This document shows, one piece after another, positions 25,413 to 34,436 of a stretch of 64,000 bases of DNA; the stretch's first letter is position 1, and every line of letters starts with the position of its first letter. The stretch covers positions 310,001 to 374,000 of the forward strand of contig NZ_CP033875.1 of assembly GCF_002742645.2 (NCBI RefSeq), given 5' to 3'. The stretch comes from Caulobacter sp. FWC26. GTDB taxonomy: Bacteria; Pseudomonadota; Alphaproteobacteria; Caulobacterales; Caulobacteraceae. The notes below the pieces were generated by a model. The model had not been told where the DNA came from. It saw only the letters and a list, made by a program, of their open reading frames with translations, and ran no database searches. Made by a program: the position numbers and the translations under genes.

Positions 25413-26066
25413 TCAGTCGCGGTCGGGCGCGCCCAGCGGGAAGTAATGCCGATAGGGGCGCCCCTCCTCGACGCAGCGGCTGATCGAGGGTCTGGCCAAT
25501 AGCCGCGCGCGATAGGCGCGCACCTTCGGGAACGCCTCGCCGATCGGCCGCACCCAGTCGGCGTAGAACAGCGAGGCGGCCGCTGCGCAGTCCGCCATCG
25601 TGAAATCCTCGCCCGCCGCCCAGGGGGCGGCGAGATGCTCTTCCAGCCACTGATAGGCGGTGTCGAGCGCCACCGCCGCTTCGGCCATCGCCTCCTTACG
25701 GCCGCCACCGGGCCGAAGGGACTCGAACACCGGGACCTGCATCGGCGTCATCACGTAGTTGTCGAAGAACCGATCCAGAAAACGCACCTTCAGCGCCGCC
25801 TTGGGGGCGTCCGGCAGCAGCTTGACCGGACCGGGGTGAAAAAGCTGCAGGTGCTCGATGATGATGCTGGACTCCACCACCGTGACGCCATCGTCGACGA
25901 CCACCGGAAAACGGCCCAGCGGCCAGAGCGCCTGACGCTCCTCCATGGCGGCGGGGTCCTCGGGTCCCAGCAGGCGATAGGTGAAGTGCACGGCGTTCTC
26001 ATAGAACGCGATCTGCACCTTCTGGCAGTAGGACGAGAACGGATGGGCGTAGAGCGACAGGGTCAC
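25413..26066 (-). CDS. Glutathione S-transferase family protein
   Basis: About 217 residues. The thioredoxin-like N-terminal domain (LSLYAHPFSSYCQKVQIAFYE, GRFPVVVDDG, VVESSIIIEHL with the glutathione-binding Glu-Ser) is followed by an all-helical domain (FTMADCAAAASLFYADWV). The likely function is glutathione conjugation or reduction. Start is uncertain: GTG 26066 fits the family best; a TTG at 26096 would lie inside the palindrome at 26084-26096. Divergent from an HxlR-type regulator that probably controls it. Confidence 0.85.
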   Translation of the reverse strand: MTLSLYAHPFSSYCQKVQIAFYENAVHFTYRLLGPEDPAAMEERQALWPLGRFPVVVDDGVTVVESSIIIEHLQLFHPGPVKLLPDAPKAALKVRFLDRFFDNYVMTPMQVPVFESLRPGGGRKEAMAEAAVALDTAYQWLEEHLAAPWAAGEDFTMADCAAAASLFYADWVRPIGEAFPKVRAYRARLLARPSISRCVEEGRPYRHYFPLGAPDRD

Positions 26067-26083
26067 AGGCGGTCTCAATCTGG

Positions 26084-26096
26084 TTGCATTTTGCAA
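26084..26096. promoter_or_regulatory. Candidate operator between GST and HxlR genes
   Basis: TTGCA, spacer TTT, TGCAA: a perfect 5-bp inverted repeat in the 85-base divergent gap, 18 bases from the preferred GST start and 56 from the regulator start. Short arms make chance occurrence possible. Confidence 0.45.
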
Positions 26097-26151
26097 TCAG
26101 TTGCCATCTAGCCATACCGATCCTACATCGCAAGCAGTTTTGGACGCGACG

Positions 26152-26658
26152 ATGTCGAACACCCTGCGGTCGGGCTGCCCGATCAACCTGACGCTGGAAG
26201 TGCTGGGCGACCGCTGGAGCCTGATCGTCCTGCGCGACGTGATGTTCGGCGGCCGTCGCCACTATCGCGAGCTCTTGAGCCGGTCGGAGGAAGGGATCGC
26301 CTCGAACGTTCTGGCCGACCGGCTCAAGCGCCTGGTGGCCAACGGGCTGCTGTCGCGGGTCGATGACCCAAGCCACAAGCAGAAGGCGGTCTACAGCCTC
26401 ACCGAACCGTCTATCCAGCTGGTGCCGCTGATGGCGCAGATGGGAGCCTGGGGGCGGCGGCATACGCCGACCACGCCGCTGCTGGCGATCCGCGCCGAGC
26501 TCCTGGAGGCGGGCGGGCCTGAGATGTGGGCCGCGTTCATGGACGAACTGCGGGCGATCCATCTGGGCGCGCCCACGCCCACGCCGACTCGACGCGTCAG
26601 CGCGGAACTACAGGCGGCGTACGAGCGGGTGCTGGCCGAAACTTCAGCCGGGTCTTGA
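26152..26658 (+). CDS. HxlR-family transcriptional regulator with C-terminal extension
   Basis: 168 residues from ATG 26152. The HxlR winged helix is clear: SGCPINLTLEVLGDRWSLIV, DVMFGGRRHYRELL, GIASNVLADRLKRLVANGLL, QKAVYSLTEPSIQLVPLM. A C-terminal tail of about 50 residues after the domain is longer than in the minimal family. The N-terminal Cys (SGCPIN) could sense electrophiles. Divergent from a glutathione transferase gene, which points to a detoxification switch (inference). Confidence 0.9.
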   Translation: MSNTLRSGCPINLTLEVLGDRWSLIVLRDVMFGGRRHYRELLSRSEEGIASNVLADRLKRLVANGLLSRVDDPSHKQKAVYSLTEPSIQLVPLMAQMGAWGRRHTPTTPLLAIRAELLEAGGPEMWAAFMDELRAIHLGAPTPTPTRRVSAELQAAYERVLAETSAGS

Positions 26659-26665
26659 GCGAGCT

Positions 26666-26803
26666 CTAATCGCGGCGGACCAACTCGGCTTCCAGGTCCG
26701 CGCCATGCGTCCAGAAGCAGGCCATCATGCCGGTAAAGGCCAAGGCCAGCATCATCAGGAAGCCGCGCGGCGGCGCCAGGCTGACAACGTCTTGGGGCGT
26801 CAT
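26666..26803 (-). CDS. Possible 45-residue membrane protein
   Basis: An open frame from ATG 26803 to TAG 26666-26668 encodes 45 residues: a short polar start (MTPQDVVSLAPPRG), one hydrophobic helix (FLMMLALAFTGMMACF), then a charged end (ADLEAELVRRD). GAGAGAG and AGGA lie just upstream. It resembles no family I know. Support is the membrane-anchor layout and its location in a gap that otherwise has no gene. Confidence 0.45.
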   Translation of the reverse strand: MTPQDVVSLAPPRGFLMMLALAFTGMMACFWTHGADLEAELVRRD

Positions 26804-26976
26804 CTCTCTCGTTTCCTCGTCGGCGCCCGGATCTTCTCGTCCAGGCTACCGTGGAAGGAAGCTTCACACCGACGGGCCGCCCGCGCAAGCCCCTGTTTTC
26901 AATAGCTTTTCACTGGACCCCAGAGTCCAATAAACACTGATCCTGACCATCGCCAGGTAAACAACGAAAATTCCTC

Positions 26977-27077
26977 GTCATCCCGGAAGCCTCGGAGAGG
27001 GTCTACGGAACACAGGGGCGACCGCACTGCGCCGGCTCCTGGGTCCCGGCTCTACGCTTCGCTTCGGCCGGGATGAC
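26977..27077. repeat. Palindromic intergenic repeat, copy 3
   Basis: A 101-base element with ends GTCATCCCGG and CCGGGATGAC, related to the copies at 3007 and 18744; its right half (GCTCTACGCTTCGCTTCGG region) also resembles that of copy 1. It fills most of the gap 26804-27126, in which I see no other gene. Confidence 0.8.
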
Positions 27078-27126
27078 GCGTGTATTTTGCCCGCAGCGCG
27101 TTCGATCCGCTCACTGAACGCCCGCC

Positions 27127-27909
27127 CTAGAAGATCGAGTAACCGCCATCGATCACCAGGGTCGTGCCCGAGTGATAGCTGGAGGCGTCCGAGGCCAGAT
27201 AGACGGCCATGCCGCCGAAGTCCTCGGGCTCGCCCCAGCGGCGGGCCGGCACGCGCGGGATGACCTTCTCGGCGAAGGCCGAGTTGGCCTGGGCGCCGGC
27301 GGTCATGTCGGTGGCGATCCAGCCGGGCAGGATGGCGTTGGCGCGCACGCCATAGCGGGCGTGCTCGACGGCGACCGACTTGATCATAGAGATCACCGCG
27401 CCCTTGGTGGCGGCGTAGGCCTCATTGCGGGCCGCGCCCTCGATGGCCGCCAGCGAGGCGACGCCCACCAACGAGCCGCCCGGATCGCCGGCCTTGGCGC
27501 GCTCGACCATGTGGCGGCAGGCCTCGCGCAGGGTGAAGAACACCCCGTCCAGATTGACCGCCAGCACCTTGCGATAGACCTCGGTGCTCATGTCGACGAA
27601 CGAGGGCGAGCCATAGCCGACACCGGCGTTGGCGAAGACGCTGTCGACCCGGCCCATGGCGGCGACGGCCTCTTCCATGCCTTCGCGGACCTGGGCTTCG
27701 TCCGAGACGTCGACCGTCTGCGCCTTCACCCGCACGCCCAGGGCGGTCAGGGTCTGCTCGGCGGCCAAGTTGCGCTCTGGGTTGGAGCCCCAGATGACGA
27801 TGTCGGCGCCGGCCTGCGCCATGGCCTTGGCCATGCCAAGCCCGATGCCCCGGTTGCCGCCAGTGACCAGGGCGACCTTTCCCGACAGGTTGAACGGCGC
27901 ATAGGCCAT
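27127..27909 (-). CDS. SDR-family oxidoreductase
   Basis: 260 residues. Cofactor site VTGGNRGIGLGMAKAMAQAG, NAGVGYG, catalytic region VGVASLAAIEG and YAATKGAV (Tyr and Lys), and the end YHSGTTLVIDGGYSIF. The group includes glucose 1-dehydrogenase and 3-oxoacyl-ACP reductase-like enzymes; IVIWGSNPERN after the second strand does not settle NAD versus NADP. Substrate unknown. It lies alone between a repeat and the site-2 protease homologue, 64 bases downstream of the latter on the same strand. Confidence 0.88.
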   Translation of the reverse strand: MAYAPFNLSGKVALVTGGNRGIGLGMAKAMAQAGADIVIWGSNPERNLAAEQTLTALGVRVKAQTVDVSDEAQVREGMEEAVAAMGRVDSVFANAGVGYGSPSFVDMSTEVYRKVLAVNLDGVFFTLREACRHMVERAKAGDPGGSLVGVASLAAIEGAARNEAYAATKGAVISMIKSVAVEHARYGVRANAILPGWIATDMTAGAQANSAFAEKVIPRVPARRWGEPEDFGGMAVYLASDASSYHSGTTLVIDGGYSIF

Positions 27910-27973
27910 GGCTAACCCTCCCTCATTCTTCTTGAAACGCTTGTTTGAAGGAGAAGGGGTCGGGAGCCGAAGG

Positions 27974-28741
27974 TCAAGAGCCCCAGAAGTGGAAGGTTCT
28001 CCAGCCGTCGCCGATCGCGGGGCGTGAGACCCCCAAAAGGTCGGTGATCGTCAGGGCGGCGCCGAAGATGAACGTGCTGACGCCGGGAGCCCAAAAGATC
28101 AGGGCGAACAGGATCAGAAAGCCGACCCGCTCGACCTTGACCATGCGCGCCTGCAAGCCCTCGGGCAGGAATGGGCGGATGACGCCGTAGCCGTCCAGGC
28201 CCGGGACGGGCAGGAGGTTCAAGACGAGCGCGCTGGCCTGCAGCATGGCCAGCAGCGACAGGGCGTTGAACAGCGGCGGGCTGGCGGCCGCCAGCGGCAA
28301 GCTCACGGCGATGACGACCAGCACCACCAGCGTCCCCAGCGGTCCGGCCAGCGAGGCCAGCGACCGCCAACCGCGCGAGCGCATCAGGTCCTCGCGCAGA
28401 TAAACGGCCCCGCCGGGAAAGCCGATGCCGCCCAGGGCCAGGGCGACCAGCGGGATGATGATCGTCGTGAAGAGGTCGGAGTATTTCAGTGGGTCGAGGG
28501 TCAGATAACCCTTCTCGACGATCGTCGTGTCGCCGGCCTTGTAGGCGATGAAGGCGTGTCCGAACTCGTGGATCCCGACGCTCAGCACCCAGGCGGCGGC
28601 CACGAAAGCGAAGGTTAGGACGCCCAGCGGCTCGATTCCGCTGGCCACCGCCCACCCGAGGCCCAGACAGGCGGCGATCAGGATCAAGGCGTTGGGACTG
28701 ATCGGCGCGCGGGGCGGGGCGGGGGCTTCGAGGATGGTCAT
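27974..28741 (-). CDS. Site-2 protease-like membrane metalloprotease (M50)
   Basis: About 255 residues with six or so membrane segments. The zinc motif HEFGHAF lies in the second hydrophobic region (WVLSVGIHEFGHAFIAY), and the second M50 signature NLLPVPGLDGYGV supplies the Asp ligand. This matches the short M50 proteins without PDZ or CBS domains. The substrate is unknown. Two ATGs (28747 and 28741) are two codons apart; either fits. Confidence 0.88.
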   Translation of the reverse strand: MTILEAPAPPRAPISPNALILIAACLGLGWAVASGIEPLGVLTFAFVAAAWVLSVGIHEFGHAFIAYKAGDTTIVEKGYLTLDPLKYSDLFTTIIIPLVALALGGIGFPGGAVYLREDLMRSRGWRSLASLAGPLGTLVVLVVIAVSLPLAAASPPLFNALSLLAMLQASALVLNLLPVPGLDGYGVIRPFLPEGLQARMVKVERVGFLILFALIFWAPGVSTFIFGAALTITDLLGVSRPAIGDGWRTFHFWGS

Positions 28742-28830
28742 GGCCAAGATGTCGGAGACCTGGGCCGGGAGCGCAAGCGCAGTGTTGCTTCGCGATCGGA
28801 CCGCAGCCGAGGCGAGGACAGACGCTCCTC

Positions 28831-29790
28831 CTAAGCCGTCAACAGCCTCGGCAGCTTGAAGGTGATCGTCTCGCGCGCCTCCACCAGCTCCTCGACGGTG
28901 GTGTCGAAGCGGGCCGAGATCGCGTCGATGACGCCCTGCACCAGGTCTTCGGGCGCCGAGGCGCCGGCGGTCAGGCCCACGCGCGAGACGCCGTCGAACC
29001 AGGTCCAGTCGAGGCCGCTGGCGTCGTCGATCAGATGGGCGTCGCGCGCGCCGGCCTTCAGGCCCACCTCCTTGAGGCGCACCGAGTTGGACGAGTTCTT
29101 CGAGCCGACCACCAGGATCAGTTCCGACCGCTCGGCCAGATGTTTGACCGCATCCTGGCGGTTGGTGGTGGCGTAGCAGATGTCTTCCTTGTGCGGGGCG
29201 GCGATGCCAGGGAAGCGCTCGCGCAGCAAAGCCACCATGTCCGCTGTGTCGTCGACCGACAGGGTGGTCTGGGTCAGGAAGGCGACGTTGGCGGCGTCCT
29301 TGGGCTCCCAGGCCGCAGCGTCGTTGATGTCTTCGATCAGGGTGACCGCGCCTTCGGGCAGCTGGCCCATGGTGCCGATGACTTCCGGATGGCCGGCGTG
29401 GCCGATCAGTACGATCTCGCGGCCGGCGTCATAGTGCTTCTGGGCCTCGACATGGACCTTGGAGACCAGCGGGCAGGTGGCGTCCAGATAGATCATCTGG
29501 CGGGCCTTGGCCTCGGCCGGCACCGACTTGGGCACGCCGTGGGCCGAGAACACGACCGGGCGATCGTCGGGCGCTTCTTCCAGCTCCTCGATGAACACCG
29601 CGCCCAGGGCCTTGAGGCGGTCGACCACATGGCGGTTATGGACGATCTCGTGCCGCACATAGACCGGCGCGCCGAACTTCTCGACGGCGCGCTCGACGAT
29701 CTGGATGGCGCGATCGACGCCGGCGCAGAAGCCGCGCGGGCTGGCCAGCACCAGGGAGATCGGGCGGCGGATCGGGGTCTGGGCGTTCAT
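28831..29790 (-). CDS. ispH: 4-hydroxy-3-methylbut-2-enyl diphosphate reductase
   Basis: 319 residues, the last enzyme of the MEP isoprenoid pathway. Three iron-sulfur cysteines are visible: Cys22 in [13 protein letters not shown], the Cys of [12 protein letters not shown], and the Cys of [12 protein letters not shown]. Substrate-binding blocks EIVHNRHVV and [13 protein letters not shown] are present. Length is normal. It reduces HMBPP to IPP and DMAPP. Divergent from the secreted-protein/argS pair. Confidence 0.97.
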   Translation of the reverse strand: MNAQTPIRRPISLVLASPRGFCAGVDRAIQIVERAVEKFGAPVYVRHEIVHNRHVVDRLKALGAVFIEELEEAPDDRPVVFSAHGVPKSVPAEAKARQMIYLDATCPLVSKVHVEAQKHYDAGREIVLIGHAGHPEVIGTMGQLPEGAVTLIEDINDAAAWEPKDAANVAFLTQTTLSVDDTADMVALLRERFPGIAAPHKEDICYATTNRQDAVKHLAERSELILVVGSKNSSNSVRLKEVGLKAGARDAHLIDDASGLDWTWFDGVSRVGLTAGASAPEDLVQGVIDAISARFDTTVEELVEARETITFKLPRLLTA

Positions 29791-29931
29791 GGCGTGGAAA
29801 CTAGCGTCTCGAACGTCGGTTCGCCAGGAGTCTGCGTCGTTGCGACGTCACGCATATGCCTTTATCAGGCTGCATGACGCGGGCGGGGCGCTGTGGCCCC
29901 GCTTGGCTCTTGTGTCCGGAATCGACGTTTC

Positions 29932-30639
29932 ATGCGCCGCACCTTCACCCTCGCCCTCAGCGCCCTGATGGCTGTTTCGATCGCCGCGACCACGGCGACG
30001 GCCGTCCACGCCCAGTCGCGCGGCGACCAGGGCGGCGGCGAGGATGACGGGGCCAAGAAGCGCAAGCGCGACGAGGAATGGAACCAGCCCAAGGCGCCGC
30101 TGCCGCAGCTGCGCAACGCCGGTCCGTGCCCGTATGTGAAGGTGCTGTACGACGCCAGCCGCTATGTCGAGTTCAAGGACGGCAAGGAGTCGGCCTCGCA
30201 GGCCGGCTTCACCGGCGAGATCCAGAGCCTGACCTCTGGCTGCGCCTACCGGGGCGACGAGCCGATCAAGATCCGCGTCGAGGCGTTGTTCCAGTTCGGC
30301 CGTGGCCCGCAGGCCGTCGGCGACAAGCACGTCTATCGCTACTGGGTGGCGGTGACCGAGCGCAACCAGTCGGTCATCGCCAAGGAATACTTCGATCTGC
30401 CCGTCAGTTTCGCCTCGGGTCAGGACCGCGTCTATGCGCGCGAGACGCTCGAGCAGATCACCATCCCCCGCGCTGACGGCAAGGTTAGCGGCAGCAATTT
30501 CGAGGTCCTGCTGGGCTTCGACGTGACGCCGGAAATGGCCGCCTTCAATCGCGACGGCAAGCGCTTCCGGGTCAATGCCGGCCAAACGGCTCCGGCAACG
30601 CAGCCCCAGACCCAACCAGGGACGACCACCAAGCAATGA
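29932..30639 (+). CDS. Secreted protein of unknown function, coupled to argS
   Basis: 235 residues from ATG 29932 with a signal peptide ([20 protein letters not shown], cleavage likely after VHA). The mature part opens with a charged linker ([18 protein letters not shown]), then a beta-rich domain with two cysteines ([19 protein letters not shown] and [15 protein letters not shown]) and ends Pro/Gln/Thr-rich. The pattern is seen in alphaproteobacterial Tat/Sec-exported proteins of unknown function. Its TGA overlaps the argS ATG (ATGA), so expression is linked to argS. Confidence 0.78.
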   Translation: MRRTFTLALSALMAVSIAATTATAVHAQSRGDQGGGEDDGAKKRKRDEEWNQPKAPLPQLRNAGPCPYVKVLYDASRYVEFKDGKESASQAGFTGEIQSLTSGCAYRGDEPIKIRVEALFQFGRGPQAVGDKHVYRYWVAVTERNQSVIAKEYFDLPVSFASGQDRVYARETLEQITIPRADGKVSGSNFEVLLGFDVTPEMAAFNRDGKRFRVNAGQTAPATQPQTQPGTTTKQ

Positions 30640-32438
30640 ACGATTTGAAGCGGTCCTTGAGCGAGGCGGCCGCGGCCGCTTTCCAGGCCGCCGGACTGCC
30701 TCCCGAGTTCGGACGCGTCACGGCTTCCGACCGACCAGACCTGGCCGATTTCCAGTGCAACGGCGCCCTCGCCGCCGCCAAGAGCGCCAAGCGCAATCCG
30801 CGCGAAATCGCCGTGCAGGTCGTCGAGATCCTGAAGGGCGACCCGCGCCTGGCTTCGGTGGAGATCGCTGGCGTCGGCTTCATCAACATGCGTGTCAGCG
30901 ACGAGGCCCTCTCGGCCCGTGCGCGTGAGATCGCCGCCGATGAGCGCACCGGCGCCCATCTGCTTGAGACGCCGCGCCGCGTGCTGATCGACTACGCTGG
31001 TCCCAATGTCGCCAAGCCGATGCACGTGGGCCATCTGCGCGCCTCGATCATCGGCGAGTCGATCAAGCGCCTTTACCGCTTCCGGGGCGACGATGTGGTG
31101 GGCGACGCCCACTTCGGCGACTGGGGCTTCCAGATGGGCCTGTTGATCAGCGCCATCATGGACGAGGACCCGTTCATCAACGCCTTGATGGAAAAGCTGC
31201 CGGAGGCCCCGCGCGGCTTCTCGTCGGCCGACGAGGCCAAGGTGATGGCCGAGTTCGAAAAGCGCATCACCCTGGCCGACCTCGACCGCATCTATCCCGC
31301 CGCTTCGGTGCGCCAGAAGGAAGATCCGGCCTTCAAGGAGCGCGCCCGCAAGGCGACGGCCGAATTGCAGAACGGCCGCTTTGGCTATCGGCTGCTGTGG
31401 CGCCACTTCGTCAATGTCAGCCGCGTGGCCCTGGAGCGTGAGTTCCATGCGCTGGGCGTCGACTTCGACCTGTGGAAGGGCGAGAGCGACGTCAACGACC
31501 TGATCGAGCCGATGGTGCTGCAACTGGAGGCCAAGGGCCTGCTGGTCGAGGACCAGGGCGCGCGCATCGTCCGGGTCGCCCGCGAGACCGACAAGCGCGA
31601 CGTGCCGCCGCTGCTGGTGGTGTCGTCGGAAGGCTCGGCCATGTACGGCACGACCGATCTGGCCACGATCCTGGATCGTCGAAAGTCGTTCGACCCGCAC
31701 CTGATCCTCTACTGCGTGGACCAACGCCAGGCCGATCACTTCGAGACGGTGTTCCGGGCCGCCTATCTGGCCGGCTACGCCGAAGAGGGCGCGCTGGAGC
31801 ATATCGGTTTCGGCACCATGAACGGCGCCGACGGCAAGCCGTTCAAGACCCGCGCCGGCGGCGTTCTGAAGCTCCACGACCTGATCGAGATGGCCCGCGA
31901 GAAGGCCCGCGAGCGCCTGCGCGAAGCGGGGCTGGGCGCGGAGCTGACCGAAGAGCAGTTCGAGGACACGGCCCACAAGGTCGGCGTCGCGGCGCTGAAG
32001 TTCGCCGATCTGCAGAACTTCCGCGGCACCTCCTACGTCTTCGATCTCGACCGCTTCACCAGCTTCGAGGGCAAGACCGGTCCGTACCTGCTGTACCAGT
32101 CGGTGCGCATCAAGAGCGTGCTGCGCCGCGCCGCCGAGAACGGCGCCGTGGCCGGTCGCATCGAGATCCACGAGCCGGCCGAACGGGATCTGGCCATGCT
32201 GCTGGACGCGTTCGAGGGCGCGCTGCAAGAGGCCTATGACAAGAAGGCCCCGAACTTCGTCGCCGAACACGCCTATAAGCTGGCCCAGTCGTTCTCGAAG
32301 TTCTACGCGGCTTGCCCGATCATGAGCGCCGACACCGAAACCCTTCGCGCCTCGCGCCTGACCCTGGCCGAGACCACCCTGCGCCAGCTGGAACTGGCGC
32401 TGGAGCTGCTGGGCATCGAAGCGCCGGATCGGATGTAA
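30636..32438 (+). CDS. argS: Arginyl-tRNA synthetase
   Basis: 600 residues of class I synthetase. The N-terminal tRNA-contacting domain ([20 protein letters not shown]) leads to the HIGH-type site in [19 protein letters not shown]; the catalytic core continues through [13 protein letters not shown] and [13 protein letters not shown], the KMSKS-equivalent region [15 protein letters not shown] (this group has no canonical KMSKS), and the C-terminal anticodon-binding helices ending [12 protein letters not shown]. It charges tRNA-Arg. The ATG overlaps the stop of a secreted protein gene; a chemoreceptor converges 3 bases after its stop. Confidence 0.97.
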   Translation: MNDLKRSLSEAAAAAFQAAGLPPEFGRVTASDRPDLADFQCNGALAAAKSAKRNPREIAVQVVEILKGDPRLASVEIAGVGFINMRVSDEALSARAREIAADERTGAHLLETPRRVLIDYAGPNVAKPMHVGHLRASIIGESIKRLYRFRGDDVVGDAHFGDWGFQMGLLISAIMDEDPFINALMEKLPEAPRGFSSADEAKVMAEFEKRITLADLDRIYPAASVRQKEDPAFKERARKATAELQNGRFGYRLLWRHFVNVSRVALEREFHALGVDFDLWKGESDVNDLIEPMVLQLEAKGLLVEDQGARIVRVARETDKRDVPPLLVVSSEGSAMYGTTDLATILDRRKSFDPHLILYCVDQRQADHFETVFRAAYLAGYAEEGALEHIGFGTMNGADGKPFKTRAGGVLKLHDLIEMAREKARERLREAGLGAELTEEQFEDTAHKVGVAALKFADLQNFRGTSYVFDLDRFTSFEGKTGPYLLYQSVRIKSVLRRAAENGAVAGRIEIHEPAERDLAMLLDAFEGALQEAYDKKAPNFVAEHAYKLAQSFSKFYAACPIMSADTETLRASRLTLAETTLRQLELALELLGIEAPDRM

Positions 32439-32441
32439 GGA

Positions 32442-34244
32442 TCAAGCGGCCATGGTGCGCGCGCCAGCCTCGATCTGGAAGCGCTCCATCAGCTGAGCGA
32501 GCTGCCGGGCCTCGTTGGTGAGGCTGTGGCTGGCGGCCGTGGTCTCTTCGACCATGGCGGCGTTCTGCTGGGTCACATGATCCATCTGGCCCACCGCTGA
32601 ATTGACTTCGCCAAGGCCGGTGGCTTGGTCGTGGGCTGCTTGGGCTATGCCCTCCACGAGGGTCTGGATCTTGCCGAATTGCGCGACGACGCCGGTGAGT
32701 TCGCCGCCGACACGGCCGACCAGCTCGACGCCGTTCTCGACACTGCGGCTGGCCTCCTCGACCAGGGTCTTGATCTCCTTGGCCGCGTCGGCCGAGCGCT
32801 GGGCCAGGGCCCGCACCTCCATGGCCACGACGGCGAAACCGCGCCCGGCCTCGCCCGCACGCGCGGCCTCGACCCCGGCGTTGAGCGCCAGAAGGTTGGT
32901 CTGGAAGGCGATCTCGTCGACCACAGTAATGATCTGGCCGATCTTGCGCGACGAAGCGTCGATGCGCTCCATCGCGACGCCGGCCTCGCTTGCGACGGCG
33001 CTGGAGGCGCCGATTAGCTCGCGGCTCAGCGCGACCTCGTTGAAGGCGGTGCGCGCGTTGATCGCGGTGGTCTTGATCGTGGCCGTCACCTCGTCCAGCG
33101 CGGCGGCGGTCTGCTCCAGACCGGCCGCTTGCTGTTCGGTGCGCCGGGCGAGGTCATCGGCCGCCACGGTGATCTGCCGCGCGCCGCCGCCGACGGCGCT
33201 GGCGCTGGAGACGACCTGGTGGATGGTGTCCCGGAGGGTGGTGATCGAGTCGTTGAAGTTGCGCCGCAGGCGTTCGAACTCCTCGGGGAAGGCGGCGTCG
33301 ATCCGTTGTGAGAGGTCGCCATGGGCCAGACGGCGCAAGCCTTCGTCGAGCGCGTCGACCACGAACGAGCGGCGTCCCCGGGCCTCGGCTTCGGCCGCCG
33401 CGTAAGCCTCCTCGCGGGCCGCCGCATAGCGGGCCTTTTCCTGCTGAACGGCCTGGCGACGTTCGATCGCGGCGGCGCGGAACACCGAAACGGCCGCCGC
33501 CATGTCGCCAACTTCGTCCTTGCGCTCGCGCATCGGCGGTTCTTGCGAGTAGTCCCCCTCTGCGAGCCGGCCCATGTAGGCGGTCATGCGCGCCAGCGGA
33601 TCGATAATCCGTTTCCGCAGGGCGCCGACGCCCAGAAGGATCATCCCGAGCATCCCGATCGCCACCACGCCCAGGCCCGCAAACACGGAGAGGGAGGCGG
33701 CCTCTGCCTCATGGGCGGCGGTGGTCACCATCGCCCGCGCCTTCGCCGTCAATTCGTCCACGCCAACGCGGTGCCGACAATAGTGACCGTCCAACTTGGC
33801 CGCGGCCATGTTGACCGCGATCACGTCCCCCGATTTCAGGGCCGGCGCGTAGGTCTGGTCCAAATCGCGCCAGAACGCGCGACCATGCTGGTCCAGCCGT
33901 TCGAGCGAAGCCTTGGCGTCCTCGGGAATGTCCGACTTGCGCCAGTAGGCGACGCGCGTCTCATAGTCGGCGCGGAGCATGGCCAGTTTAGCCAAGGTGG
34001 CTTCGGCGGCGCTGGGATCCTGGCTGCCCTGTTCGACCACCAGCATGCTCTCCACCAGATAGGCTGGCGGCGGCAGGATGTCGGCGACGAGGTCAAAGGC
34101 TGCGGCTTGGCGATTGGCGATCGGCCCGCCCACCCGCAGATGCAGCAGGCCGAACGTCGCTGCAGCGATGGCGATCGTCATGCCGACCATCAGCGCGACG
34201 GTCAGGAGTTTCAGGAACGCATTGAGGCGCAGCATTTGAACCAT
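32442..34244 (-). CDS. Methyl-accepting chemotaxis protein with periplasmic sensor
   Basis: About 600 residues. A first membrane helix near residues 8-30, a helical periplasmic domain of about 150 residues, a second membrane helix ([17 protein letters not shown]), then HAMP domains ([32 protein letters not shown]) and the signalling helices with the conserved tip [20 protein letters not shown]. It would pass ligand signals to CheA via CheW. Start could be 34244 or 34235; neither has a strong ribosome site, and the longer frame to 34358 runs through intergenic sequence. No xWxxF tail: it ends GARTMAA. Confidence 0.93.
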   Translation of the reverse strand: MVQMLRLNAFLKLLTVALMVGMTIAIAAATFGLLHLRVGGPIANRQAAAFDLVADILPPPAYLVESMLVVEQGSQDPSAAEATLAKLAMLRADYETRVAYWRKSDIPEDAKASLERLDQHGRAFWRDLDQTYAPALKSGDVIAVNMAAAKLDGHYCRHRVGVDELTAKARAMVTTAAHEAEAASLSVFAGLGVVAIGMLGMILLGVGALRKRIIDPLARMTAYMGRLAEGDYSQEPPMRERKDEVGDMAAAVSVFRAAAIERRQAVQQEKARYAAAREEAYAAAEAEARGRRSFVVDALDEGLRRLAHGDLSQRIDAAFPEEFERLRRNFNDSITTLRDTIHQVVSSASAVGGGARQITVAADDLARRTEQQAAGLEQTAAALDEVTATIKTTAINARTAFNEVALSRELIGASSAVASEAGVAMERIDASSRKIGQIITVVDEIAFQTNLLALNAGVEAARAGEAGRGFAVVAMEVRALAQRSADAAKEIKTLVEEASRSVENGVELVGRVGGELTGVVAQFGKIQTLVEGIAQAAHDQATGLGEVNSAVGQMDHVTQQNAAMVEETTAASHSLTNEARQLAQLMERFQIEAGARTMAA

Positions 34245-34436
34245 GAGCTGGAGGTTGAATGGCCAAGCTTGAACTGCGCTGGAACGATGGTCGGCCAAAG
34301 GTAAACGTGATCGTAACCCGGTCTGCGACAGATTGTCCGGGCGTTCGGACGCCCGCAAAACGGGTGCCTGGAGTTGTGGATTGATTTCCCCCTAGCCGAG
34401 AGGACAGTCTGGGCCGAGTGAAGGCGCGAGGGGGTC

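Noticed and set aside
30432..32270. Long open frame of about 612 codons on the minus strand opposite argS
   Set aside because: It mirrors argS in the complementary frame, as GC-rich genes often do. The translation is His/Gly/Val-rich with no fold, and argS is certain.
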